Of a stretch of 64,000 nucleotides of DNA, positions 1 to 7,886 are shown in pieces. Location of the stretch: assembly GCF_003020115.1 (NCBI RefSeq), contig NZ_PYFX01000013.1, forward strand, positions 62,001 through 126,000, written 5' to 3'. The DNA is from Bradyrhizobium sp. MOS002. GTDB taxonomy: Bacteria; Pseudomonadota; Alphaproteobacteria; Rhizobiales; Xanthobacteraceae. The notes below the pieces were generated by a model. The model searched no databases. It was given only the letters and a program-made list of their open reading frames with translations, and was not told the DNA's origin. Each line of letters begins with the position of its first letter. Within the stretch, counting starts at the first letter, position 1. The translations under genes and the position numbers were made by a program.

Positions 1-85
1 GCAAACCCAGATCTACAACCGAACCCGTCAAGCCCAGATCACCAAGGAGCTGATCGAGATCATCTCCGGCGCCGAGGCGGTCTGA
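1..85 (+). CDS. atpG: ATP synthase F1 gamma subunit, C-terminal end (partial)
   Basis: Only the last 27 codons are in the window; they read in the frame starting at base 2 and end with TGA at 83-85. The tail ends ITKELIEIISGAEAV, which is the typical C-terminal helix of the gamma subunit, the rotor shaft of F1. It lies 52 bases upstream of atpD, in the standard order atpG-atpD-atpC. Identification rests on the tail sequence plus position. Confidence 0.93.
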   Translation, partial: QTQIYNRTRQAQITKELIEIISGAEAV

Positions 86-137
86 CGCACGAACCAAACG
101 ACGGTCGTTCAAGTCCAGAATTTCGAAGGAGAGCTTC

Positions 138-1580
138 ATGGCTACAGCAGCTAACCAGGTCGGTCGCGTCACCCAGGTCATGGGCGCCGTCGTCGACGTT
201 CAGTTCGAAGGCCATCTGCCGGCCATTCTGAATTCGTTGGAAACCAAGAACGGCAGCATCCGGCTCGTGCTGGAAGTTGCGCAGCATCTCGGCGAGTCCA
301 CCGTGCGCACGATCGCGATGGATGTGACCGAAGGCCTGGTGCGCGGCCAGGAAGTGACCGACACCGGCCAGCCGATCGAGGTTCCGGTGGGCGCCGGCAC
401 GCTCGGGCGTATCATGAACGTGATCGGCGAGCCGATCGACGAAGCCGGCCCGATCCCGTCCGAAGGCAAGCGCGCCATCCACCAGGAAGCGCCGACCTAC
501 ACTGACCAGGCCACCGAGGCCGAAATTCTAGTCACCGGCATCAAGGTCGTCGACTTGCTCGCGCCTTACGCCAAGGGCGGCAAGATCGGCCTGTTCGGCG
601 GCGCGGGCGTCGGCAAGACCGTGCTGATTCAGGAGCTGATCAACAACGTCGCCAAGGCGCACGGCGGCAATTCGGTGTTCGCCGGCGTCGGCGAGCGCAC
701 CCGCGAGGGCAATGACCTCTATCACGAGTTCATCGAATCGAAGGTCAACGCCGATCCGCACAATCCCGACCCGAGCGTGAAGTCGAAATGCGCGCTGGTG
801 TTCGGCCAGATGAACGAGCCGCCCGGTGCCCGCATGCGCGTCGCGCTGTCCGGCCTGACGGTCGCCGAGCACTTCCGCGACCAGGGCCAGGACGTGCTGT
901 TCTTCATCGACAATATCTTCCGCTTCACTCAGGCGGGCTCAGAAGTGTCGGCGTTGCTCGGCCGTATTCCGAGCGCCGTGGGTTATCAGCCGACACTGGC
1001 AACCGACATGGGCGCGCTGCAGGAGCGCATCACCACCACAAACAAGGGCTCGATCACCTCGGTGCAGGCGATCTACGTGCCGGCTGACGACTTGACCGAC
1101 CCGGCGCCGGCGACGTCGTTCGCACATTTGGACGCCACCACGGTGCTGAACCGTGCGATCTCGGAAAAGGGCATCTATCCGGCGGTCGATCCGCTCGACT
1201 CGACCTCGCGCATGCTGCAGTCAAATATTGTCGGCGAAGAGCACTATACGACCGCGCGCATGGTCCAGCAGGTGCTGCAGCGCTACAAGTCGCTGCAGGA
1301 CATCATCGCCATTCTCGGCATGGACGAGCTTTCGGAAGAGGACAAGCTGACGGTGGCCCGCGCCCGCAAGATCGAGCGCTTCCTGTCGCAGCCGTTCCAC
1401 GTCGCCGAAATCTTCACCGGCTCGCCCGGCAAGTTCGTCGACCTCGTGGACACCATCAAGGGCTTCCGCGGCCTCTGCGAAGGCAAGTATGACCACCTGC
1501 CCGAAGCCGCCTTCTACATGGTCGGCACCATCGAAGAGGCGATCGAGAAGGGCAAGAAGCTGGCGGCCGAGGCGGCCTAA
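138..1580 (+). CDS. atpD: ATP synthase F1 beta subunit
   Basis: Catalytic beta subunit of the F1Fo ATP synthase, membrane-attached on the cytoplasmic face, making ATP from ADP and phosphate. The 480-residue length is normal. The P-loop GGAGVGKT lies near residues 154-161, and the Walker B segment LFFIDNIFRF near 254-263; the family stretch around GERTREGNDLYHE is intact. The ATG at 138 has a purine-rich AAGGAG just upstream. It is followed by atpC after an 86-base gap and is surely part of the atp operon, whose 5' genes lie outside the window. Confidence 0.99.
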   Translation: MATAANQVGRVTQVMGAVVDVQFEGHLPAILNSLETKNGSIRLVLEVAQHLGESTVRTIAMDVTEGLVRGQEVTDTGQPIEVPVGAGTLGRIMNVIGEPIDEAGPIPSEGKRAIHQEAPTYTDQATEAEILVTGIKVVDLLAPYAKGGKIGLFGGAGVGKTVLIQELINNVAKAHGGNSVFAGVGERTREGNDLYHEFIESKVNADPHNPDPSVKSKCALVFGQMNEPPGARMRVALSGLTVAEHFRDQGQDVLFFIDNIFRFTQAGSEVSALLGRIPSAVGYQPTLATDMGALQERITTTNKGSITSVQAIYVPADDLTDPAPATSFAHLDATTVLNRAISEKGIYPAVDPLDSTSRMLQSNIVGEEHYTTARMVQQVLQRYKSLQDIIAILGMDELSEEDKLTVARARKIERFLSQPFHVAEIFTGSPGKFVDLVDTIKGFRGLCEGKYDHLPEAAFYMVGTIEEAIEKGKKLAAEAA

Positions 1581-1666
1581 GCTGCGAAGGGCGAGCAGGG
1601 AGTAGCGAATAGTCGCGCTGCTCCCGCTCCATTCGCTTTTCGCTACTCACCATTCGCAGGTTTCCA

Positions 1667-2074
1667 ATGGCCACCTTCCACTTCGATCTCGTCTCGCCGG
1701 AAAAGCTCGCCTTCTCGGGCGAAGTTGATCAGGTCGATATCCCCGGCGTCGAGGGTGACTTCGGCGTGCTGGCGGGACATGCGCCGGTCGTGGCCGCGAT
1801 CCGGCCCGGCATTCTCACCGTGACCAGCGGCGGCAAGCACGAGAAGATCATCGTGCTCGGCGGTATCGCCGAAGTTTCCGACAAGGGCCTCACAGTGCTC
1901 GCCGACGTCGCAACGTCGCTGGCTGAGCTCGACCGCGCCCAGTTCGCCGCGACCGTCTCGGAGATGGAAGAGGGATTGAAGGAGCACGAAGGCGGCGAGC
2001 TCGATCAAGCCATCGCGCGGCTCGACCACTTCAAGAGCATCCAGCAGCAGCTCAACAGCACGGCGATGCACTAA
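1667..2074 (+). CDS. atpC: ATP synthase F1 epsilon subunit
   Basis: Epsilon subunit of F1, a rotor component that can inhibit ATP hydrolysis. The 135-residue protein opens FHFDLVSPEKLAFSGEVDQV and has the expected beta-sandwich segment (about residues 1-85) followed by a helical tail. It is the last gene of the atp operon here; hairpins follow directly after the stop codon. A second F1 regulator of the alphaproteobacterial zeta-inhibitor family is encoded at the far end of this window (63004-63327). Confidence 0.98.
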   Translation: MATFHFDLVSPEKLAFSGEVDQVDIPGVEGDFGVLAGHAPVVAAIRPGILTVTSGGKHEKIIVLGGIAEVSDKGLTVLADVATSLAELDRAQFAATVSEMEEGLKEHEGGELDQAIARLDHFKSIQQQLNSTAMH

Positions 2075-2160
2075 GCCCCGGTGCACCGCGCCGGGGCCCG
2101 AACTGAAAATTCCTGAATAAGTTCAGCGCTCGTCACGGAAGTGGCGGGCGCTGAAACTTT
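2075..2160 (+). terminator. Two hairpins after atpC, possible atp operon terminator
   Basis: A GC-rich stem GCCCCGG/CCGGGGC (2075-2081 with 2091-2097) begins at the base after the atpC stop. A second stem TTCAGCGC/GCGCTGAA (2122-2129 with 2148-2155) is followed by ACTTTGTT. Neither has a classical uridine run, so termination is plausible, not certain. Confidence 0.45.
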
Positions 2161-2226
2161 GTTGCACCGCGCCGCCGATAGCGGCATTCTGCGCTCGCGA
2201 ATTTTGTTCCCGGGGGCCGGTCGCAG

Positions 2227-3843
2227 ATGAAACGCAAGATCGCAGCGATTTTCGCGGCCGATATTGCCAGTTACTCGCGACTGGTCGCGGAAGACGAAGA
2301 GGAGACGCTGCGGCGTCTCGCCTCCTATCGCGAGGTCGTCGACGATTTCATCGCCAAGGCCGGGGGACGTATCTTCAATACTGCGGGCGACGCCGTGCTC
2401 GCGGAATTTCCAAGCGCGGTCGATGCGGTGCGCTGCGCGATCGACATTCAGGAATCCCTGCGAACCCGCAATATGGCCTATCCGCCGAGCCGGCAGATGT
2501 CGTTCCGCATCGGCATCACCATCGGCGACGTGGTCGAGCGCGACGGCGATCTGCTCGGTGACGGCGTCAATATCGCCGCCCGGCTCGAGGGCCTCGCCGA
2601 GGTCGGCGGCATCTGCGTCTCCCGCGCCGTGCACGAGCAGGTCGCCAACAAGCTGTCGGTGCAGTTCGCCGATATCGGCGCGCAGGAGGTCAAGAACATC
2701 CCGACGCCGGTGCACGCCTACATGGTGGCGATGCGGCGCGGGGACGGCAGTTACGCAACGCCGCAGATCAAGAAGGTGACGAAGGCTGCGGCGGCGCCGA
2801 ACTGGATGTGGCCGCTGGTGGTAGGTGTCGTCTCCATCGTCGCCATCGGCGTCGGCGGCTTCCTCTATTTCACCAAGCTCGAGACCACCCGGGCGCCGGC
2901 GATCGCAGCGACTGCGCCAAGCTCTGCCTCAAGCCCCGAACCAACTGCGCCAAGCCCGTCGTCCACCATGGCCGCGAAAGCGCCGATGCCCATGCCGGCA
3001 CCATCGGCCTCGCCGATGGCCGGCAAGTTTCCCGCCGACAGCGTCCCCTTCATCAACGAGCGCATCCGCAACTACCTGGCCGGCGACTATTCCGCTGCCG
3101 GCGACTACAAGGCGTTCGCGCTCAATGTCGGCGGGTTCACCGGCGCGTCGTTGAATCAGCCGAACGAGGAGGCCGCGCGCAACGCCGCGCTCGATCAGTG
3201 TCAGAAGCGCGCCGATGCCGCGCAGTCGCCGCGGCGCTGCGAGCTCTATGCAGTCGGCAACAATGTCGTCTACACGCACGGCAAGCCGCCGATGCCGCCG
3301 CAACCGTTCGTCCGGCATGATGCCATGACCGAGCGCGCCTTCGTCTCGAAAGACTTTCCGATGGTGCGCGATCCCGCCAAGGTCCGGCTCGAGAACATGT
3401 ACGTGCCCGCGGCAAAATCCCGCTCGGTCGCGCTCGGCCCGGGCGGTCAGTATTTCATGGTGATGGGCGCGTCATCCGCCGACGATGCCGCGCGGCGTTC
3501 GCTGGAATCGTGCGGTGCGATCGCCGGCGTCGCCTGCCTGGTCGTTGCGGTCGACGAGAATTTCGTCGTGCCGATCCCTACCCTGCTCCGGATCACCGGC
3601 TTCTTCCATGCGGCGTCCGACGCCTCGATCGTCGCAGATGCGCGCGGCGAGGTCGTGCGCAAGCTCGCCGACGGCATGGGCTGGAACGCCGTCGCGGTCG
3701 GCACCGCGGGCCGGCCGGGCCTCGGCGTGAGGGCCGCGGACGAGCAGACCGCCGTCAATTCCGCGCTCGCCGACTGCGCCAAGCGCGACAGCGACTGCCA
3801 CGTCATCGCGATAGGCCCGTTCACGGTGGGACCGATCAATTAG
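2227..3843 (+). CDS. Membrane class III adenylate/guanylate cyclase with triple C-terminal repeat
   Basis: Predicted to make cAMP (or cGMP) from the NTP. The N-terminal 165 residues form a class III cyclase domain: metal-binding FAADIASYS near residue 12, NTAGDAVLAEF near 51, and LGDGVNIAARLE near 111. One transmembrane helix follows (about residues 195-216), then a Pro/Ala/Ser-rich linker and a C-terminal half that should lie outside the cytoplasm. That half holds three related segments of about 50 residues, each with an aromatic/AVG-like strand, an Ala-rich helix and a cysteine pair, resembling DUF4189. This is a common rhizobial cyclase layout, but the ligand sensed is unknown. It stands alone, downstream of atpC and convergent with the Nudix gene. 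Confidence 0.85.
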   Translation: MKRKIAAIFAADIASYSRLVAEDEEETLRRLASYREVVDDFIAKAGGRIFNTAGDAVLAEFPSAVDAVRCAIDIQESLRTRNMAYPPSRQMSFRIGITIGDVVERDGDLLGDGVNIAARLEGLAEVGGICVSRAVHEQVANKLSVQFADIGAQEVKNIPTPVHAYMVAMRRGDGSYATPQIKKVTKAAAAPNWMWPLVVGVVSIVAIGVGGFLYFTKLETTRAPAIAATAPSSASSPEPTAPSPSSTMAAKAPMPMPAPSASPMAGKFPADSVPFINERIRNYLAGDYSAAGDYKAFALNVGGFTGASLNQPNEEAARNAALDQCQKRADAAQSPRRCELYAVGNNVVYTHGKPPMPPQPFVRHDAMTERAFVSKDFPMVRDPAKVRLENMYVPAAKSRSVALGPGGQYFMVMGASSADDAARRSLESCGAIAGVACLVVAVDENFVVPIPTLLRITGFFHAASDASIVADARGEVVRKLADGMGWNAVAVGTAGRPGLGVRAADEQTAVNSALADCAKRDSDCHVIAIGPFTVGPIN

Positions 3844-3878
3844 GGCTGAAAACGGCTCTGGGGCTGTTTCCGCGTTTT

Positions 3879-4400
3879 CTAGTTCGCGAAGGGCGCAAAC
3901 TGCTGCGCCACTGCGCTGTAGACGTGGCGGCGGAACGGCACCACGACATCGGGGACATGATCGAGCCGCTCCCAGCGCCAGGCGTCGAACTCGGCGGGCT
4001 GCCCGTTGCGCGGCGTCAGCGGATCGATCTCGTCATCCTTGCCGGTGAAGCGCAGCGCGAACCATTTTTGGCGCTGGCCGCGGAATTTCGCCAGCCGATG
4101 CGTCTGCGGCCCGTCATAGGGCGGGAATTCGTAAGTGAGCCAGTCGGTCTCGCCGAGATAGGTTGCGCTCTTGACGCTGGTCTCTTCCCAGAGCTCGCGC
4201 AGCGCGGCATCGCGCAGGTCTTCGCCCTCGTCGACGCCGCCCTGCGGCATCTGCCAGTCCAGGCCCGGCAGGATGATTTCGGGTCCGTCGCCCTTGAAGC
4301 GGTGCCCGATCAGCACGCGGCCATCGGCATTGAACAGCGCGATTCCGACATTGGGACGGTAGGGTTTTTCAGTGCTCACGCGTGGATCTCTCGTCGTCAT
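3879..4400 (-). CDS. Nudix hydrolase, RppH-like RNA pyrophosphohydrolase (first of two)
   Basis: A 173-residue RppH-type Nudix protein. The Nudix box GGVDEGEDLRDAALRELWEE has all key residues (G, E, REL, EE). Family members remove pyrophosphate from 5'-triphosphate RNA and so start mRNA decay. I chose ATG at 4398-4400 (MTTRDPRV); a longer reading from a TTG at 4454 runs into the repeat element upstream and is unlikely. It is a tandem paralogue of the gene at 4543-5046, with an interspersed repeat between them, so the two may be transcribed separately. Which of the two is the main RppH cannot be told from sequence. Confidence 0.88.
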   Translation of the reverse strand: MTTRDPRVSTEKPYRPNVGIALFNADGRVLIGHRFKGDGPEIILPGLDWQMPQGGVDEGEDLRDAALRELWEETSVKSATYLGETDWLTYEFPPYDGPQTHRLAKFRGQRQKWFALRFTGKDDEIDPLTPRNGQPAEFDAWRWERLDHVPDVVVPFRRHVYSAVAQQFAPFAN

Positions 4401-4414
4401 TTCAGGCTGTGCAT

Positions 4415-4517
4415 TAGAGCGTTTTCGAGCGAAGTGGATACCGGTTCGCGTCAAGAAAACGCGTCAAAACAAAAACCAGAGCCAGTTCCGATTCCATCGG
4501 AACGGAACTGGCTCTAG
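4415..4517. repeat. Interspersed palindromic repeat between the Nudix genes
   Basis: This segment contains GAGCGTTTTCGAGCGAAGTGG and a long imperfect inverted repeat, AGAGCCAGTTCC... pairing with ...GGAACTGGCTCT (about 4481-4516). I recognise it as a dispersed intergenic repeat found in many Bradyrhizobiaceae genomes. It encodes nothing evident and probably folds in RNA. Confidence 0.75.
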
Positions 4518-4542
4518 CATCAACCTGGACTGGCGACGCGGC

Positions 4543-5046
4543 CTAATCCCGCGCCAGCGCGGAAAATTCCTTCACCACGCGCTCATAGACCGGACGCTTG
4601 AACGGGACGATCAGCCCGGTCAGGTTCTTCATCGGCTCCCAGCGCCAGCTCACGAACTCGGCCTTGTGGCCGCCGCCGGGCTTTTCGACGTTGATCTCGC
4701 TGTCCTTGCCGGTGAAGCGGACCGCGAACCATTTCTGGCGCTGGCCGCGGTAGCGGCCCTTCCAGGTGCGCCCGGCGACTGTGCGCGGAATGTCGTAAGT
4801 GAGCCAGTCCGGAACCTCACCGAGCCGCTCGACCGAACGCACGCTGGTCTCCTCATAGAGCTCGCGCTTGGCGGCCTCCCAATTGTCCTCGCCGGGATCG
4901 ACGCCGCCCTGCGGCATCTGCCAGACATGGGAGTCGTCGACATGCTCGATGCCGCCGGCACGGCGGCCGATGAACACCAGTCCGTCCTTGTTGAGCAACA
5001 TCACGCCGACGCAGGTCCGGTAGGGCAGATCCTCGTAACGCGCCAT
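4543..5046 (-). CDS. rppH: RNA pyrophosphohydrolase, Nudix family
   Basis: A 167-residue RppH. The Nudix box GGVDPGEDNWEAAKRELYEE spans about residues 47-66, followed by TS. The N-terminus YRTCVGVMLLNKDGLVFIGR and the WQMPQGG motif before the box are diagnostic of RppH/IalA. It converts 5'-triphosphate RNA to 5'-monophosphate RNA, making it a substrate for RNase E-type decay. The chosen start is ATG at 5044-5046 (MARYEDLPYR), preceded by GAGAGG; upstream in-frame codons add a non-conserved stretch. Its own promoter would lie in the short gap to the deacetylase gene, or it is cotranscribed with it (75-base gap). Confidence 0.93.
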   Translation of the reverse strand: MARYEDLPYRTCVGVMLLNKDGLVFIGRRAGGIEHVDDSHVWQMPQGGVDPGEDNWEAAKRELYEETSVRSVERLGEVPDWLTYDIPRTVAGRTWKGRYRGQRQKWFAVRFTGKDSEINVEKPGGGHKAEFVSWRWEPMKNLTGLIVPFKRPVYERVVKEFSALARD

Positions 5047-5121
5047 TCCGCCAGACCTCTCGCATGCTGTCGGCAAGGCTCGAGCAGGCCCCGCGGGCCT
5101 GTGCCGTACCAATCCGTTGAT

Positions 5122-6369
5122 TTAGCTGGATTTTGATTTCAGCATCGCGGTTGTCAATGGCACCAAAAGGATACCTCGGTCGCCCAATGTCTTGGTCCAG
5201 GCGCCGATGCGCTCGATCGAGACCGGGAGGGCGGAGGCGGTGCCCACGGCGACGCCGCGCTCGCGCGCCGCCGCTTCGAGCTTGGTCAGGGCGCGATCGA
5301 TCTCGGCCGGGGTCGGCACCGCGTCGATCGCGATGTCGCCCTTGCCGAACGGCATCGCCAGGCTGCCGGCGGCCTGGGGCGCGATGCTGCGGGGCGATGA
5401 GCCGTCGTCGAAGAAGCCGAGGCCGCGCTTGGCTGCCTCGCGGATGATCGGCTGCATCGCCGGCTCCGTTGCGATGAAGCGGGCACCCATGAAATTGGTG
5501 ATGCCGGCATAGCCCTGCATCCGGCTCAGATGCCAGTACAGGCGGTCCATGTTCTGGTCGGCACTCAGCGAGGTCAGCAGCGTCTGCGGTCCCGGATCGT
5601 TGTCGGGGAAGTCGTAGGGCTCCATCGGGATCTGGAGGAAGATCTCGTGGCGCTGGGCGCGGGCGCGCTCGGCGAGTTTTCCTGGATCGGACCCATAAGG
5701 CGTGAAGGCCAGCGTCACCGCCGGGGGGAGCCGCATGATGGCATCGGTGGTCTTGGCGGCGCCGACGCCGAGGCCGCCGATCAGGATCGCGACCACCGGC
5801 ATCTTGGCGGCCTTGGCGCGGTCGGCATCCGCCGCATAGACGTTGAACGGCTTCAGATCCCCGGCAACCATTGGGATCATGCCGTAGCGCGATTTCTCGA
5901 GGAGTTTTGGGTCGATCCCGGCCATGACGGGCGGCGGTGCGGAGGCCGAGGCCGCCTCGCTTTTGCCGGCGGTGGCATCGCCGCCGATGACGACGTCGCG
6001 GCGCGTGCCGGTGGAACCGTCGATCATGGTGACGGTCTTCTGCTCGCCAGCCTGCTTCGGCGCCTCCCTGGTCTCTTGCTTGCTTTCCGGCTTGCTGTCC
6101 TGCTTGCTTTCCTGGCCGTGGCCGGCCGCGACCGGCTTGTCGTCGCCGGCCTTGTCGGCGGCATTGGGCTCGCGGATCGCGAGTCGCGTCATCGGCTCGC
6201 CGCCGAGCGGATCCTTGTTGAAGATGGCGAAGCCGGCAAAGGCGACCAGGAACAGGCCGAGCAGGACTGCGAGCAGCTGCATGGCCGTGAACGGCAGCCG
6301 CAGCCGGCGTTTCCGGCGCGGCTTATCCCGTCCGAGCGGGGCGCTCAGATCATCGGCCGTTTCAGTCAT
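5122..6369 (-). CDS. Divergent polysaccharide deacetylase family protein (YibQ-like)
   Basis: A 415-residue inner-membrane-anchored protein. A cytoplasmic Arg/Lys-rich start is followed by one membrane helix (about residues 31-50) and a Lys/Gln/Glu-rich linker of low complexity. The C-terminal domain from about residue 165 has VAILIGGLGVGAAKT, VTLAFTPYG and the periplasmic fold of the divergent polysaccharide deacetylases (DUF610/YibQ). The catalytic role is unproven in this family. In many Rhizobiales it sits, as here, next to CtpA and an EnvC-like protein, pointing to a role in peptidoglycan or envelope maintenance. The start ATG at 6367-6369 (MTETADDL) was preferred over a longer reading. 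Confidence 0.88.
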   Translation of the reverse strand: MTETADDLSAPLGRDKPRRKRRLRLPFTAMQLLAVLLGLFLVAFAGFAIFNKDPLGGEPMTRLAIREPNAADKAGDDKPVAAGHGQESKQDSKPESKQETREAPKQAGEQKTVTMIDGSTGTRRDVVIGGDATAGKSEAASASAPPPVMAGIDPKLLEKSRYGMIPMVAGDLKPFNVYAADADRAKAAKMPVVAILIGGLGVGAAKTTDAIMRLPPAVTLAFTPYGSDPGKLAERARAQRHEIFLQIPMEPYDFPDNDPGPQTLLTSLSADQNMDRLYWHLSRMQGYAGITNFMGARFIATEPAMQPIIREAAKRGLGFFDDGSSPRSIAPQAAGSLAMPFGKGDIAIDAVPTPAEIDRALTKLEAAARERGVAVGTASALPVSIERIGAWTKTLGDRGILLVPLTTAMLKSKSS

Positions 6370-6462
6370 GCGCGATCCCGAATCACTCACCAATGACGAT
6401 ACCACGCCGGGGTCAAGCGACGGCAGGCCGGGATAGGCCGGGGATATCGGAAGTTCCAAGCA

Positions 6463-6494
6463 AAAAAGGGCGGCTCCGGGGAGCCGCCCTTTTC
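6463..6494 (-). terminator. Rho-independent terminator of the envC-ctpA operon
   Basis: A perfect stem AAAGGGCGGCTC/GAGCCGCCCTTT with a four-base loop is flanked by A and T runs, so it can act in both directions. It lies 34 bases beyond the ctpA stop and before the deacetylase gene, so the minus-strand role after ctpA is the useful one. Confidence 0.88.
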
Positions 6495-6527
6495 GTCAGA
6501 TCGCGATGCGCCGACTAATTCGCCGAC

Positions 6528-7886
6528 CTAGTTCGCCGCCTTGGGCTTGTCGGTCGTGGCCTTGTTGTCGCCGCCCGGCGTGGGCGCCGCGGAGGCGCTG
6601 TTCTTGATGCCGTGGAGCAGATCGTCGGCGAGCTTGAGCGCCTTGTCGTCCTTGGCGTCCGGCGGGACATAGGACTGCGAGCCGGTCTTCTCGTCGCCGT
6701 CATTCTTGAGATGGCCGCGCAGCGAAGCTTCGCCCTTGGTGTCGGTGCGCGACTTCAGCTCGTCCGGCACGTCCTGCAGCACTTCGATGTCGGGCACGAT
6801 GCCCTTGGCCTGGATCGACTTGCCCGACGGCGTGTAGTAGCGCGCCGTGGTCAGACGCAGCGCGCCGTTGCCGGAGCCGAGCGGAATGATGGTCTGCACC
6901 GAGCCCTTGCCGAACGAGCGCGTGCCGACGATGGTCGCACGCTTGTGGTCCTGCAGCGCGCCGGCGACGATTTCCGACGCCGAAGCCGAGCCGCCATTGA
7001 CCAGCACGATGACGGGCTTGCCCTTGGTGAGGTCGCCGGTATGCGCGGTACGGCGCTGGGTCTCCTCGGCATTGCGGCCGCGGGTCGAGACGATCTCGCC
7101 CTTCTCCAGGAAGGAGTCGGAGACGGTGACCGCTTCCTCGAGCAGGCCGCCCGGGTTGTTGCGGAGGTCGATGACGTAGCCCTTTAGCTTGTCGCCGATC
7201 TGATTCGAGAGGTTGGCAACCTCGCGCTTCAGGCCTTCGGTGGTCTGCTCGTTGAAGGTGGTGATGCGGATATAGGCGATGTCGTCGGCCTCGATGCGGG
7301 CGCGCACCGAACGGACGCGAATGTTGTCGCGCACCAGCGTGACGTCGATCGGATTGTCCTGGCCCTTGCGGATGATCTTGAGCTTGATCTTGGTGTTGAC
7401 GGGGCCGCGCATCTTCTCGACCGCCTGGTTCAGGGTCAGGCCCTGCACCGCCTCGTCGTCGAGATTGGTGATGATGTCGTTGGCCATGACGCCGGCGCGC
7501 GAGGCCGGGGTGTCGTCGATCGGCGAGACCACCTTGATCAGACCGTCTTCCATCGTGACTTCGATGCCGAGGCCGCCGAACTCACCGCGGGTCTGCACCT
7601 GCATGTCGCGGAAGCTCTTGGCGTCCATGTAGCTCGAATGCGGATCGAGACCGGTGAGCATGCCGCTGATCGCGGATTCGATCAGCTTGGTGTCGTCGGG
7701 CTTCTCGACATAGTCCGAGCGCACGCGCTCGAAGACGTCGCCGAACAAATTGAGCTGGCGATAGGTGTCCGCGGTGGCGGCTCGCGCGCTGGAGCCCATG
7801 AAGACCGCGCGCGGTTGCGTCACGAACAGCGTCAGCGCCGCACCGGTGGCCGCGCTGAGGAGGATAACTGAAGTCTTGCGCATCAT
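6528..7886 (-). CDS. ctpA: S41 family C-terminal processing peptidase
   Basis: Periplasmic serine protease with a Ser/Lys dyad. Order of parts: N-terminal signal or anchor (MMRKTSVILLSAATGAAL), a PDZ domain (about residues 85-170, GLGIEVTMEDG and SRAGVMANDII), then the S41 core. The catalytic serine is in NGGSASASEI (near residue 300) and the lysine in SFGKGSVQ (near 326). The C-terminal tail is Ala/Lys/Asp-rich. Family members trim C-termini and control peptidoglycan hydrolases. Its ATG overlaps the stop of the upstream EnvC-like gene by four bases, so the two are translationally coupled. This pairing is itself evidence for a joint role in septal or wall remodelling. Confidence 0.96.
   Translation of the reverse strand: MMRKTSVILLSAATGAALTLFVTQPRAVFMGSSARAATADTYRQLNLFGDVFERVRSDYVEKPDDTKLIESAISGMLTGLDPHSSYMDAKSFRDMQVQTRGEFGGLGIEVTMEDGLIKVVSPIDDTPASRAGVMANDIITNLDDEAVQGLTLNQAVEKMRGPVNTKIKLKIIRKGQDNPIDVTLVRDNIRVRSVRARIEADDIAYIRITTFNEQTTEGLKREVANLSNQIGDKLKGYVIDLRNNPGGLLEEAVTVSDSFLEKGEIVSTRGRNAEETQRRTAHTGDLTKGKPVIVLVNGGSASASEIVAGALQDHKRATIVGTRSFGKGSVQTIIPLGSGNGALRLTTARYYTPSGKSIQAKGIVPDIEVLQDVPDELKSRTDTKGEASLRGHLKNDGDEKTGSQSYVPPDAKDDKALKLADDLLHGIKNSASAAPTPGGDNKATTDKPKAAN

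Noticed and set aside
3510..4517. A 335-codon plus-strand frame across the cyclase end, Nudix gene and repeat
   Set aside because: It joins unrelated regions and reads antisense to a Nudix gene with an intact motif.
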